Assembly (NCBI GenBank): GCA_030674155.1
Contig: CM060337.1
Span: 37,760,952-37,824,951, forward strand
Length of the DNA: 64,000 nucleotides
Source: Stramonita haemastoma
Taxonomy: Eukaryota; Mollusca; Gastropoda; Neogastropoda; Muricidae
Reading direction: 5' to 3'
Position 1 is the first letter of the stretch. Every line of letters begins with the position of its first letter. Made by a program: the position numbers and the translations under genes. Under the pieces are notes generated by a model, which did no database searches, was not told the DNA's origin, and saw nothing but the letters and a program-made list of their open reading frames with translations. Shown here piece after piece: positions 1 to 9,461 of this stretch.

Positions 1-522
1 TGCTGAAGACAAGCGATTGCTTAATTCAAACAAGCCGTTCTTAGGCTTTTGCTTTTTCTTTTCAATTCAGTCATTTTATTTCAACTATAATGTCCTGTTT
101 TTACTTTCACTCCGTATGTGCATGTGATTTTGTAAATGTTGTTATTCCCACCTCCAGCACATCATGGCCTTCTCCTCCAAAAGGCAGAACAGGTTTTTAC
201 GTGTGGGCTAGATCTGTGTACGCTCACACTCGGAACCTGGGTTTATAGTCTCATCTGAAGGAGACCTCACCTGCTGAATGGATAGTATGTGTTACACGTG
301 GTGGATGAGACACAAACTTGGATATCCCAGGTGAACACAAGTTTGACTTGTGAGCAAACAGCAGTGGCTCAGCCTGAAGTGTGGAGTCATGGTTATTTAT
401 TTATTTATTTATTTATTCTTTAATAAGTGGCTTAGCCTGAAGTGTGGGGTCCTGGTTATTTATTTATTTAATCTTTTATAAGTGGCTCAGCCTGAAGTGT
501 TTTTTTTACTTCTTTTTTTTCC
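1..522. other. NUP160 intron with decayed SINE
   Basis: No exon is visible here. It is taken as intron because the first recognisable NUP160 exon at 927 begins with a 3' splice site. Bases about 169-270 are a badly decayed - strand copy of the tRNA-derived SINE described at 523, recognisable by its 'tatagtctcatc' and 'gcagaacagg' blocks. A TTTA-rich stretch and the repeated phrase 'gtggctcagcctgaagtgt' (three times between 363 and 500) form a loose tandem repeat. Confidence 0.5.
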
Positions 523-835
523 CCTTTTATATCGAGGATAATCGGATTCATCCAGTCCCCGTGTGTATGCAGTTGTGTAAATATTGTCATCTGTTCCCAC
601 CGGCACACAATGGCCCACTCTTACGAAAAGCGGAACAGGATTTAACGTGTGGGCAAGATGTTCTGCATGCATTTGCACATGGGGCCTCGGTTTACAGTCT
701 CATCCAAAGGACTTATTCGGAGAGTGGAGTCAGCACTGATGTTAACTCCAGGGGAAAAATCCCCTCAAATGGGAATCGAACTCGGGTCATCAAATTGCCA
801 GCGCAATGTTCTAACCACTAGGCTATCTCGTCCCC
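523..835 (-). repeat. tRNA-derived SINE, family A, full length
   Basis: Read on the - strand, this begins with a pol III promoter: A-box-like TAGCCTAGTGG and, about 40 bases on, B-box-like GGTTCGATTCCC. A conserved body of about 230 bases follows, and the 3' end reads TCGATATAAAAG followed by an A/T-rich tail. Other copies are at 4431-4757, 50209-50537, 56469-56799 (all -) and 58964-59304 (+), with 3' fragments near 4297 and 51305. The repeated full-length structure supports a SINE rather than a tRNA gene. The subfamily name is unknown to me. Confidence 0.85.
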
Positions 836-926
836 GTTTGGGGTCCTGATTATTTATTTATTTATTCTTATAAATAAATATAATAATATGTCAAGGATAA
901 TGGAGTAAGCGCTCGTGTGGTTACAG

Positions 927-1032
927 GTGGTGAGGGTGTTGGAGAGACGAGCCAGGTCGGTGGATCTGGCCAGCTACAACTACTACAACGTCCTCTACTC
1001 CTTCCACATCTACAGAAACAACTGGCGCAAAG
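927..1032 (+). CDS. NUP160: NUP160 exon a (first in window)
   Basis: NUP160 is a scaffold subunit of the Y-shaped Nup107-160 complex of the nuclear pore. This exon encodes 35 residues beginning VVRVLERRARSVDLASYNYY and ending RNNWRK, which I recognise as the C-terminal alpha-solenoid of animal Nup160 (vertebrate counterpart: arginine-rich RIIEPRARAVDL..., then the YHIYRH-type helix). It is bounded by acceptor ttacag (921-926) and donor GTAGAT at 1033. It starts in phase 0 and leaves one base for the next exon. The start codon and N-terminal two thirds of the protein lie upstream of the window. Identification is by eye but is supported by ten collinear exons. Confidence 0.93.
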
Positions 1033-2195
1033 GTAGATTCTTACCACCTGCATCTCTTCTCACCTCACCTCACCTGCACCTCACCTGCACCTCACCTCAC
1101 CTGTACCTCACCTGCACCTCGCCTCGCCTCACCTGCACCTCACCTCACCTGCACCTCACCTCACCTACACTTCACCTCACCTGCACCTTACCTCACCTGT
1201 CTTAGTAGCTTTTCTTTTGGGGGAGGGGTAGGGTGAGGTTGTCTTAATTTTTTTAAAGGGGAAGGTGGGTGTTTCTATCTATCTATCCCTTAAGTCTGGC
1301 GACCATGGGGCACCCCTGAAGACTTGACAACCAGTTCCCTCCATTCCTATCTCTGTTCTGCCTTTCTCAAAATTTGGTTGAGTTCTAGGCCTGTCCATTC
1401 GCTGATGTTGTCCTCCCATCTCTTCCTTGGTCTGCCTCTAATATGAATTAGGAATACACTGTTTTTAAATGTCTGCCAAGACCAAGAATTCCATAGATGT
1501 TGTCTATTTAGGTAAGCTTGTTCTGTTTGAAAGAATTGTTTTGTTTGGATTGTGGTTGTGTCATTGAAATTTTTTTTCATTAAACTCTTTCACTTGTGCA
1601 TGTATGTAAGAAATATGTGGCTAGTACATTTTATGGAATATTTGTCATGCTTGAATAATGAAGAAAATTTTATTGCTGTAATAAATATGTGCTGAGACAA
1701 TAATGCAACTCACTTTCATGAATGCAAACACACACAAACATGCGCACACACACTTTTTCTCTCATGACATGCACACACAAAATATACTCATACACACTGA
1801 CAGACACACAAATTTTTATCAAAAACAAAAAAAAAGTACCCAATTAAGTAGCAGCATTTTGCTTAATTTCTTAACCCGTGTATCACAACGCAAAGCAGTT
1901 GTTTAAAAAAAAAAAAAAAGCTAACAGTTGTTTATAAAAAAAAAAAAAATTTTAAAAGCTAAAAGTTGTTTATAACAACAACAAAAAAGCTAAAAGTTGT
2001 TTATAACACAAAAAAAACACAAAAAGCTAACAGTTGTTTATAACACAAAAAAAAAAGCTAACAGTTGTTTTAAAAAAAAAAAAAAAAAAGCTAACAGTTA
2101 TCATATATTAAAAAAAACAAAAAACTAACAGTTGTATATAAATAAAATTTTAAAATGTTTCAACTAACAATTGTGCCAAAAACGTTTGCGCACAG
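1033..2195 (+). other. NUP160 intron with LINE scrap and short tandem repeats
   Basis: The intron contains three recognisable things. First, tandem 'acctcacctgc' repeats at 1062-1200. Second, a - strand LINE C-terminus scrap (separate entry). Third, an irregular tandem array at about 1890-2130 of 'aaaaaagctaacagttgtttataa', seven or so units, ending only 60 bases before the exon b acceptor. There is no other coding signal. Confidence 0.7.
1286..1440 (-). mobile_element. RTE/CFDP2-type LINE, C-terminal scrap
   Basis: On the - strand the frame reads RGRPRKRWEDNISEWTGLEL and continues toward a NRWR..VVP..-like end. This is the stereotyped C-terminus of non-LTR retrotransposon ORFs in invertebrates (the 'GRP.KRW.DNI.EW' motif). 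Only the last 50 residues or so and the 3' end remain, so it is a 5'-truncated dead copy. It is the same class as the scrap at 56123-56255 inside the NUP160 exon 9 acceptor duplication. Confidence 0.7.
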
Positions 2196-2362
2196 CGGCC
2201 AGCGTGATGTACGAACACGGCGTGCGTCTGGGCCGGGAGATGGCCGGGGTTCGAGCCTTGCAACGCCAGGCTCAGTGCTTCCTGGTGACCTTGAACGTCC
2301 TGAGGCTGGAGCAGCCCGAGTATGCCTGGATCGTGGAGCCCTGCCTCCTGCACTCTGCAGCG
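2196..2362 (+). CDS. NUP160: NUP160 exon b
   Basis: The acceptor is gcgcacag (to 2195) and the donor is GTAAAG at 2363. After completing the split codon the exon reads ASVMYEHGVRLGRE, a hallmark Nup160 helix (vertebrate: TVMFEYGMRLGRE), then LNVLRLEQPEYAWIVEP, matching the conserved 'LNCLRL..PEYAWIV.P' block. It has 55 full codons and ends in phase 0. An alternative acceptor 8 bases downstream would give an immediate stop, which fixes the start used here. Confidence 0.95.
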
Positions 2363-2475
2363 GTAAAGTAGTCTGGCCTGAAGGGTGGAGGCCAGTCTGT
2401 GCCTCTAGCCCACAGGCTTTAGCTAAAACTTGTGTGACAGAAGGTAGTCGTGTAGGCTAGGAGGAGGAGCTGAGG

Positions 2476-2840
2476 TTAACCCTTAGTCCCGAACCGGGAT
2501 TTGCCGGAATTGAATAATTGCCCCCCCGCCTTGAATCCTTAACCAGGATTTGCCGGGATTGATTAATTGCTGCCCTCCCCCCCCCTCTGAATCGCGAACT
2601 GGGATTTACACACAGTAGATTTCCATCATGCAGTGACCATCACTGATTGCTACCATATGCCAAAGCTCTACCAGGCTAGAGGTACAAATCTTGCTGAGAG
2701 TCTGGAAGTAAGTATAGCTGCTGGTGTGTACTTAGGAGGAGGAAAAGGCCAGCTAGCATGTGTGCCTGACCTGATTTTGTGATAGAATGCGAAAAGTAGA
2801 GGCAATTTGTGTTCAGAGAATCCGATTGCAAGAGGGTTAA
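2476..2840. mobile_element. piggyBac-type MITE, copy 1
   Basis: A 365-bp non-coding element bounded by TTAA on both sides (2476-2479 and 2837-2840). The left end reads TTAACCCTTAGTCC. The right end, read inward from the other strand, is TTAACCCTCTTGCAATC. A second copy with the same interior (blocks 'cgggatttgccggg', 'gatttacacacagtaga', 'agagtctggaagtaa') lies at 60140-60447, also between TTAA sites. The ends match those of the piggyBac element at 39368-42015, so this is probably a deletion derivative of that or a sister family. Confidence 0.8.
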
Positions 2841-3481
2841 GACTTGTGATAGAAGGTATTCATGTAGGATAGGAAACTTCAGTGGTCAGAGCACCCACTC
2901 TGCCCAAGCTGAGGTTAAGTGGCGTAGAAAGTTATTGCATCTTTGGATCAGTGACCGTTGGTGCACCTTGGCTTCAGTACAGTCCTCCAGTTCACCTAGC
3001 TGTAAATGGGTACCTACCCTCTTTAGGGTCAGGGAAGGTAAAGCAGCGAGGGAGAGGAGATGGGCGCTGCCCTCAATATGCTTGCCCCTACAGAAACTGA
3101 AGTCTGATGCCTCGCTCCCCTATGACTACATAGTTTATGACCTTTACCTTTAGTTTTTATACGTATATAACAGGTGATGTTCTTAGATGACTTTCTTTTC
3201 CTTGGTGCGAGGTATTACATTTTCTCTCCAATTTTTTAATACTTTTTTTATATAATATATGAGCTCATGTGGAGGTTGTATATCATTGATGGCCTGATTA
3301 AAAGTAGTCAGTTCTTGAATTGATCAGCTGAACAATCATAACTAAATCAACTGAGCCCATTTGCATGGCCATAGACAAAATGTATTTGTGTATGACATTG
3401 TTCTTTACTGCCTTTTTTTTTTCTTGGTATGGGGTGAGCAATTTAAGACATTTTGTTTTTCATTTCTTTTTATGAGATGTG
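2841..3481. other. intron, no gene seen
   Basis: Ordinary intronic DNA after the MITE. I see no coding pattern, only a poly-pyrimidine/AT-rich stretch at 3215-3265 and the left copy (3470-3481) of the target duplication of the next element. Confidence 0.5.
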
Positions 3482-3730
3482 TTTTGGTTTTATCTCATTT
3501 TATGTGTGATCGATGTGGGTTTTCCCATGACACGGTGGCCGTCCTGGGCTGACCCTTATGGTTGACCAGGGTGTCAATACAAGCAAGGACAGTCAAGTTG
3601 GTTTTATACCCCGTTAAGCTGTACATAATTTCACAGTTTTAATATGAGTTTTAAAATATGACGAGTTGACGGCCCCGATATGGCCTGTGCAGTCAGCGGG
3701 GCTCTAAGCAACATCGTTGGATTGGATTGG
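3482..3730 (+). mobile_element. 5'-truncated I-type LINE tail with TSD
   Basis: This is the 249-bp 3' UTR of the LINE whose coding end is seen at 42016-43465, ending in a GATTGGATTGG tail. It is flanked by a perfect 12-bp target-site duplication, TTATGAGATGTG (3470-3481 and 3731-3742). This is a clean signature of target-primed reverse transcription with strong 5' truncation. Diagnostic internal block: 'gatatggcctgtg...gcggggctctaagcaacat'. Confidence 0.9.
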
Positions 3731-3818
3731 TTATGAGATGTGTTGTTAATGTGTGAAGATGAATTTTTTCTTGATGTACCATGCATGGCCTCATACCTGT
3801 GTGGGTGTGTACTGACAG

Positions 3819-3894
3819 GTATCAGTGACAGAGGAGAATGGAGAGAGTCCTTCTAAGCATACTGTAGACGGGGTGGTCAAGCCATCAGGCAAAG
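3819..3894 (+). CDS. NUP160: NUP160 exon c (variable linker)
   Basis: A short exon between acceptor tactgacag (to 3818) and donor GTGTGT at 3895. In phase it encodes VSVTEENGESPSKHTVDGVVK and a few more residues, a polar linker. It sits where vertebrate Nup160 has a similarly polar insert between the 'YAWIV.P' helix and the '.IEILEL..L..EY' helix. Sequence conservation is low, so the support comes from position, splice sites and phase (in 0, out 1), all of which fit the neighbours. Confidence 0.75.
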
Positions 3895-4430
3895 GTGTGT
3901 GTGTGTGTAGTGTGTTGTTTTTTTTATTTATTTATTTATTTATTTATTTATTCTTTTTTGTGTAGTGTGTTGTTTATTTATTTATTTATTTATTTATTCT
4001 TTTTTGTGTAGTGTGTTGTTAATTTATTTTAATATTCTTTTTTGTGTAGTATGTTGTTTATTTATTTATTTATTTATTCTTTTTTGTGTAGTGTGTTGTT
4101 TATTTATTTATTTTATTCTTTTGTGTAGTGTGTTGTTTATTTTATTTTATTTTTTGTGTGTGTAGTGTGTTGTTTATTTATTCTTTTTTGTGTAGTGTGT
4201 TGTTTATTTATTTATTTATTTATTTGTGTAGTATGTTGTTTATTTATTTATTTATTTATTATTTTTTGTGTAGTGTGTTGTTTATTTATTTATTTATTCT
4301 TTTATATCGAGGATAATGGAATAAGCATTCATATGCTTTTTTTTTTTTTACAGCCATCTGTTGTGTTGCATTTTGATGGTCAGTAGTTTTGATTACATGT
4401 TTATTTATTTTATTTATTTACTTATTTATT
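3895..4430 (+). repeat. tandem TTTA/TGTAGTGTGTTG minisatellite
   Basis: About ten imperfect units of 'tgtgtagtgtgttgtttatttatttattcttttt' run from about 3900 to 4300, ending in the 3' tip of a SINE-A copy (4297-4340). The reading frames here are repeat translations with no gene character. A TTTA-rich spacer leads into the next SINE. Confidence 0.85.
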
Positions 4431-4757
4431 CTTTTATATCGAGGAGAATTGAATAAGCACTTGTGTGCTTTTTTTTTATATCCAGTCCCCGTGTGTTGCA
4501 GTTTTTGTACATATTGTCATCTGTTCCCACCAGCACACAATGGGCCTACTCTTAGGAAAAGTGGAACAGGATTTAACATGTGTTCTACATGCTTTCGCAC
4601 ACTGGGCCTCGGTTTAAAGTCTCATCCAAAGGACTTTTGGGGAGAGTGGAGTCAGCACTGATGTTAACTCCAGGAGAAAAATCCCCTCAAACAGGAATTG
4701 AACCCGGGTCATCAAATTGCGAGCACAATGTTCTGACCACTAGGCTATCCTGTCCCC
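4431..4757 (-). repeat. tRNA-derived SINE, family A
   Basis: Full-length - strand copy of the SINE at 523. It has A box TAGCCTAGTGG and B box GGTTCAATTCC at its right end and a TATAAAAG-AATAA tail at its left. It is followed on the right by TG, GTGA and GA microsatellites (4765-4925). Confidence 0.85.
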
Positions 4758-4876
4758 ATGTTGTGCATATGTGTGTGTGTGTGTGCATGCATGCGTGTGT
4801 GTGAGAGAATGTGTATGAGAAAGAGTGAGAGTGAGTGAGTGAGTGAGTGAGTGAGTGAGTGAGTGAGTGAGTGAGT

Positions 4877-4927
<51 letters not shown>

Positions 4928-5052
4928 TTATTTCTAAAACTGCCTAAAGTGAACTTCCAGAAACAGGAGAGAGACTGCCTAAAGTAGACCTAGTTTTGAT
5001 TGAGGTCTGTGAAAGAGACGATAGTAACAGGTGGTGCTCTCTTTCTGCTCAG

Positions 5053-5163
5053 CCAAGAGGAAAGTGCAGATCGTGGAGCTGCATCAGCTGGAGAAGGATT
5101 ATCTCCTCTTGGACGCTCGTCTCCGCCTGTACCAGAAAACCTGCGACCCCTCCCTGACCTCAG
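5053..5163 (+). CDS. NUP160: NUP160 exon d
   Basis: The acceptor is ttctgctcag (to 5052) and the donor is GTAGGC at 5164. Joined in phase 1 to exon c, it reads AKRKVQIVELHQLEKDYLLL and continues DARLRLYQ, matching the Nup160 block 'RQIEILELEDLEKEY.LARIRLTL'. It ends in phase 1. The next coding exon is at 50016, so the following intron is about 44.9 kb. Confidence 0.95.
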
Positions 5164-5221
5164 GTAGGCAACTTTTTGTTTTCATCACACAGATTGGTCG
5201 TTCATTCAGAACATACACTTG

Positions 5222-5430
5222 ACCTACAGGTATGTCATTGAACCAACAGGTAGTGGTTTTGATGTCAACAGGTAGTGGTTTTGATGTCAACAGGACATAG
5301 CATTGAATCAACAGGTAGTGGTTTTGATGTCAACAGGTATTGAACCAACAGGTAGTGGTTTTGATGTCAACAGGACATATCATTGAGCCTACAGGTAGTG
5401 GTTTTGATGTCAACAGGACATAGCATTGAT
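5222..5430 (+). repeat. minisatellite 'caacaggtagtggttttgatgt'
   Basis: Tandem units of 22 to about 45 bp built on 'caacaggtagtggttttgatgt' and 'caacaggacatagcattga', just inside the large intron. It has no coding character and contains repeated CAGGTAGT, a splice-donor-like string. Confidence 0.85.
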
Positions 5431-5434
5431 CCTC

Positions 5435-5690
5435 AACTTGACAGGCGTGTCTTTCATGTATTGCTTGAATCCAAGTCGCCCCTTGAATGGCACCATTGCT
5501 TCATCCACAGTCACATTTTCATAGGGCACAAAGTCATTCATGAAACTGCTCCTCACTTTGTCAGGAATGTACCTGATTTTGTGAAGTTTTGTCTTGTCGA
5601 TCCACAGGTGTGTTTGGATCAATGAAGTACATGTACCTACGTATCTGAAAAAATCTATTTCTACTCATGACATCTGCCTCTTGGGTTTGG
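5435..5690 (-). pseudogene. piggyBac transposase fragment
   Basis: The - strand frames read MSRNRFFQIRRYMYF, then after a frame change IPDKVRSSF and ENVTVDEAMVPFKGRLGF. These are the piggyBac DDE-domain N-terminal helix ('.MSRNRF..I.R..HF.D') and the first catalytic Asp block ('.DE.M.PFKGR...KQY'). Only about 80 residues are present. The fragment directly abuts an RTE-type endonuclease on its 5' side, in a chimeric open frame (6442-5561) that has no functional meaning. Confidence 0.8.
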
Positions 5691-6960
5691 GCTCCGAGAT
5701 CATTCACAAACTGTTTCTTGTCTCGCTTCACACTTCTTTTCACCTGCCTGTCAAGGTCCCTGTACTCCTCGTTAAGGATACCCCCGGCTGTAGCCAGCAG
5801 CTCCTGTTTCTTCTCTTTTCTCTCCTCTATGAGTTTCCATGTGTCTTCGGAAATCCATTCTTTGCGCTGCTTCTTTTTGTAGCCGAGGGTCTCTCTGCTT
5901 GCTTCTGTGTATGCATCTTTCACTTTCTCATAGTACATGTTGATATCGTCTGCTGGCACGCTATCTAGCGCCAGAAACCTGTTTTGGGGTTCCAGTGTAA
6001 AACGTTCTTTCACATTTGCATCCCTTAGTCTCTGAGAGTCAAAGAGGGGTTCCGATGTTTTCTTGTTTGTCCTTCTAAGCTTCAGGCGAAGCTCTGCTAG
6101 GAGTAGGTGGTGGTCGCTACCAACATCAGCACCCCGAATCGCTCTGACATCCAGCAGCGAACACCTCCACTTCTGATAGATCATGATGTGGTCAATTTGG
6201 TTGATTGTTCGTTGGTGTGGTGAAGTCCACGTCAGCTTGTGGATCCTCTTGTGCCTAAACATTGTCCCACCGATGGCCAGGCCATTCTCCCTGCACAGGT
6301 CCCTAAGAAGGTTGCCATTTTCGTTGGCGTCCCCTTCTCCCTCTTTCCCCATGCAGTCCTCGTACCCGCTGTTGTCAGATCCCACTTTGGAGTTTAGGTC
6401 CCCCATCACCAGAAGCATGTCATGACGTGGAGTCTTGTCCAACTGTTCCTGAAGGCACCTATAAAATAGCTCCTTGTCTTCTTCTTCTGCTAGCTCTGTA
6501 TGACTGTTGTCTTGGTAAACTTGGAATAAAACCTAGCTCTAATGATTCTGGGGCTGATGGGCTCCCACTCTAGTAGAGATTTCGCTGTTTGGTTGTCCAT
6601 AGCAATCCCCACTCCTTCATGATGCTGACCATCTGTGCGTCCGGAGTAACACAGAGTCTCACCTGTGCCTAATGTCATCTTCCCTGAATCTGTCCACCGC
6701 ACTTCATTAAGTCCTAAGATGTTGATCCTATACCTCCTCATCTCACTCATTACTTGTGCGGTCTTTCCTGTCTCGTACATAGTACGCACATTCCACGCTC
6801 CCACTCTCAACATAATTATGCTTGGGTGTCGCCAAAGATGGAATCGGAACAGAAACTTCCTCTCAGCTTTCATCTCTGCTCGTCATACACGGTATCTCTA
6901 CCTCCAGCTCCGGTGAGACTCCCAAGACTTGAATCTCTGGATTTCTTCTTGTCTGCGTTT
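5690..6960 (-). pseudogene. RTE/CFDP2-like LINE endonuclease remnant
   Basis: Two - strand frames (6873-6490 and 6442-5690) carry an APE-type endonuclease. Visible motifs are LRVGAWNVRTMYETGK (the N-terminal GTWNVR block), LGLNEVRWTDSG (catalytic Glu), LLVMGDLNSKVG (GDFN block) and RGADVGSDHHLL (SDHH block). Family knowledge: this domain nicks target DNA for LINE insertion, and database homologues are often mislabelled 'craniofacial development protein 2-like'. The two frames are separated by a frameshift near 6465. The reverse transcriptase is absent, cut off at the piggyBac junction. Confidence 0.85.
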
Positions 6961-7079
6961 CTGTAGCTTGCTTTTTTTTTTTTAACGTGGTGGGTTGCTA
7001 GCCCAACGCACACCCTCCTCCTTTCTCATCCTGCACTTGGGAACAGGCAACGGCAGAGTTACTCATGACATGGTTTTTT

Positions 7080-7325
7080 TTGTTTTATCGCATTTTATGT
7101 GTGGTGGTTGTGGTTTTTTCCACAACGCGGTGCCCGTTCTGGGTTGACCCTTAGGATTGACCAGGGCGTTGATACAAAGAAAGACAGTAGAGTTGGCTAT
7201 ATACCTCGTTTTAATCTGTATATATTGTTGCACAGGTTTACCCTGAGATTTCAAATTTTTAGAGATGACAGCCCTGATATGGCCTGTGTGGTCGGTGGGG
7301 CTATAAATAACAGGATTGGATCAAA
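7080..7325 (+). mobile_element. I-type LINE 3' tail copy
   Basis: A diverged + strand copy of the same 3' UTR as at 3482, with blocks 'ttatcgcattttatgtgtg', 'gttgaccagggcgttgataca' and 'gatatggcctgtgtgg..ggtggggct'. It ends in a decayed GGATTGG tail. No certain target duplication is seen. Confidence 0.8.
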
Positions 7326-7639
7326 ATATCGATACCTTCATGTGAAACAATCAGCGAAATGGGTTGGTTCAGAAAAAAGACAGAAATTACAACACAAAAA
7401 AACAGAATTTTTTTTTGCTCTTACTTCAGATATTTTAGGTGATCAGGTAATCCATCCTAAAAGCACAAAAAATTCTACAGCTCTTGGTACAATTCACACA
7501 CACAACACACACATAACACTTTGTAAAAAATCTCACAGCTGACGCTCATCACACCTGCGCGACGATCGACGATCGCCTACTTTCGCATCATTAACACTAC
7601 CACTGTCAGTCTCACTTGTCTCTGCTTCTTCGTCATAGT

Positions 7640-9240
7640 CACTAGTCCTCTGCTTCATGGATCATTTCGGATGAAATTCCTTTGAATTTGGTCAGTTCAA
7701 TTTGATTCCTTGAAAACCTGCCGGCTAGAATACCCGCCTTTGTACCCACCTGAAAGCCAGAGTCCCCCTTTTCAAGTACAAGACCGATCCAAGTTAGCAG
7801 GATCTCCCCTCCCACGGTCGAACTCAGAGACAGGTATAAGTACGTTGTCTCCAACTTCTATTGTCTTCATTTTTGCCACTGATCTACTAACCATGCGCTT
7901 GGCTTGTTTTCTTATGTTTTTAGCTGCTTTGGCTCTTAAACAGCTAGCCATGTCACTGGCGTCTGAGACTGCATCCTGGCTCTCTTCGTCAGCACTCTGC
8001 CCCTCCTCGACACTGTCATATTGACTCACCTCACTCTGACCTTCTCCGAACTCACTCTGACTCAGCTCAGTAGCACTCTGCCTCACCTCACTCAAACTCA
8101 TACTTATGATGCTCTCCTCACCCTGACTCTCCTCACCAGTGCCCCCCTGACTCTCTTCACCAGTGCCCCCTGACTCTCCTCACCAGTGCCCCCTGACTCT
8201 CTTCACCAGTGCCCCCCTGACTCTCCTCACCAGTGCCCCCCTGACTCTCCTCACCAGTGCCCCCCTGACTCTCCTCACCAGTGCCCCCCTGACTCTCCTC
8301 ACCAGTGCCCCCCTGACTCTCCTCACCAGTGCCCCCCCTGACTCTCCTCACCAGTGCCCCCCCTGACTCTCCTCACCAGTGCCCCCCCTGACTCTCCTCA
8401 CCAGTGCCCCCCTGACTCTCCTCACCAGTGCCCCCCTGACTCTCCTCACCAGTGCCCCCCCTGACTCTCCTCACCAGTGCCCCCCCTGACTCTCCTCACC
8501 AGTGCCCCCCTGACTCTCCTCACCAGTGCCCCCCCTGACTCTCCTCACCAGTGCCCCCCTGACTCTCCTCACCAGTGCCCCCCTGACTCTCCTCACCAGT
8601 GCCCCCCTGACTCTCCTCACCAGTGCCCCCCTGACTCTCCTCACCAGTGCCTCCCTGACTCTCCTCACCAGTGCCTCCCTGACTCAGCTCAATCACAAAC
8701 CCATCATCTTCGACAATGTCACTGACACACTGATTTACCTCACTAACACTCTGGCTCACCTCACCCTGACCCTCTTCACCACTGCCCCCCTGACTCTCCT
8801 CACCACTGCCCCCCCTGACTCTCCTCACCACTGCCCCCCTGACTCTCCTCACCACTGCCCCCCCTGACCCTCTTCACCACTGCCCCCCCTGACTCTCCTC
8901 ACCACTGCCCCCCTGACTCTCCTCACCACTGCCCCCCTGACTCTCCTCACCACTGCCCCCCTGACTCTCCTCACCACTGCCCCCCCTGACTCTCTTCACC
9001 ACTGCCCCCCCTGACTCTCCTCACCACTGCCCCCCTGACTCTCCTCACCACTGCCCCCCCTGACTCTCCTCACCACTGCCCCCCCTGACTCTCCTCACCA
9101 CTGCCCCCCTGACTCTCCTCACCAGTGCCCCCCCTGACCCTCTTCACCAACTATTTCTAAGAACTCTTCTTCGAGAATTCCGTTGCCAATTTTCTCAAGG
9201 AACTCAACGGGGATTTCTGTTGAGAGCCCCAAGGATGGTT
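7640..9240 (-). pseudogene. KRBA2-like integrase gene, C-terminal piece
   Basis: The - strand frames give, in protein order: LGKKPSLGLSTEIPVEFLEK (9240-9180), an acidic GTGEESQG-type tandem repeat (9150-8115), LSEVRQSATELSQ, KQAKRMVSRS with IEVGDNVLIPV and DRGRGDP, then after a frameshift near 7800 WIGLVLEKGD and GILAGRFSRNQIEL. The VGD-V-IPV--DRGRGDP and RNQ blocks are what I recall from the C-terminus of KRAB-A domain-containing protein 2-like (Ginger/gypsy-integrase-derived) proteins of invertebrates. The N-terminal and catalytic parts are at 26589-26245 and 17305-16640, in the correct order on the same strand. Confidence 0.75.
8113..9150 (-). repeat. 24/25-bp coding minisatellite (GTGEESQG)n
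   Basis: More than 40 tandem units of about 24 bp, 'ccctgactctcctcaccagtgccc' (variant 'caccactgcc' in the right half). They lie exactly between the hinge and C-terminal domain of the KRBA2-like frame. On the - strand a unit reads GTGEESQG or GSGEESQG. Units vary between five and six C residues, so the array shifts frame repeatedly. An interruption at 8665-8760 retains non-repetitive acidic sequence. Confidence 0.9.
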
Positions 9241-9461
9241 TTTTGCCAAGTCAAGTCAAGTTAAAATGATCTTTATTGAGGGTAAAAGATTAAGTTTACA
9301 CAACTTTTTTTCATCCTGCCCTCACAAAAAAAATCAAGAAAATTGACTTCTAAAACAATCAAAGACAAATATCAACCGTGGTTGAAAACTAAAACAAATG
9401 AGGATTTTCATCCAAACAGAATCTTACAAGATAACACTGAAGACAGTAACATAAACTCAAG

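Noticed and set aside
444..849. Overlapping small ORFs near the window start
   Set aside because: They fall within SINE family A and recur in each other copy.
3965..4386. Phenylalanine/leucine-rich ORFs that look like membrane proteins
   Set aside because: They are translations of TTTA-rich tandem repeats and have no conserved sequence.
5561..5690. Fusion of LINE endonuclease and piggyBac in one ORF
   Set aside because: The join is an insertion or deletion junction between two dead elements. The piggyBac part changes frame within 60 codons, so a functional fusion is not supported.
8157..8867. Forward-strand proline/leucine repeat ORFs over the 24-bp minisatellite
   Set aside because: They are the shadow of the - strand GTGEESQG repeat, which is continuous with a recognisable protein on that strand.
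8113..9150. CRISPR-like array
   Set aside because: Units are contiguous 24-bp repeats without unique spacers, in a eukaryotic intron.
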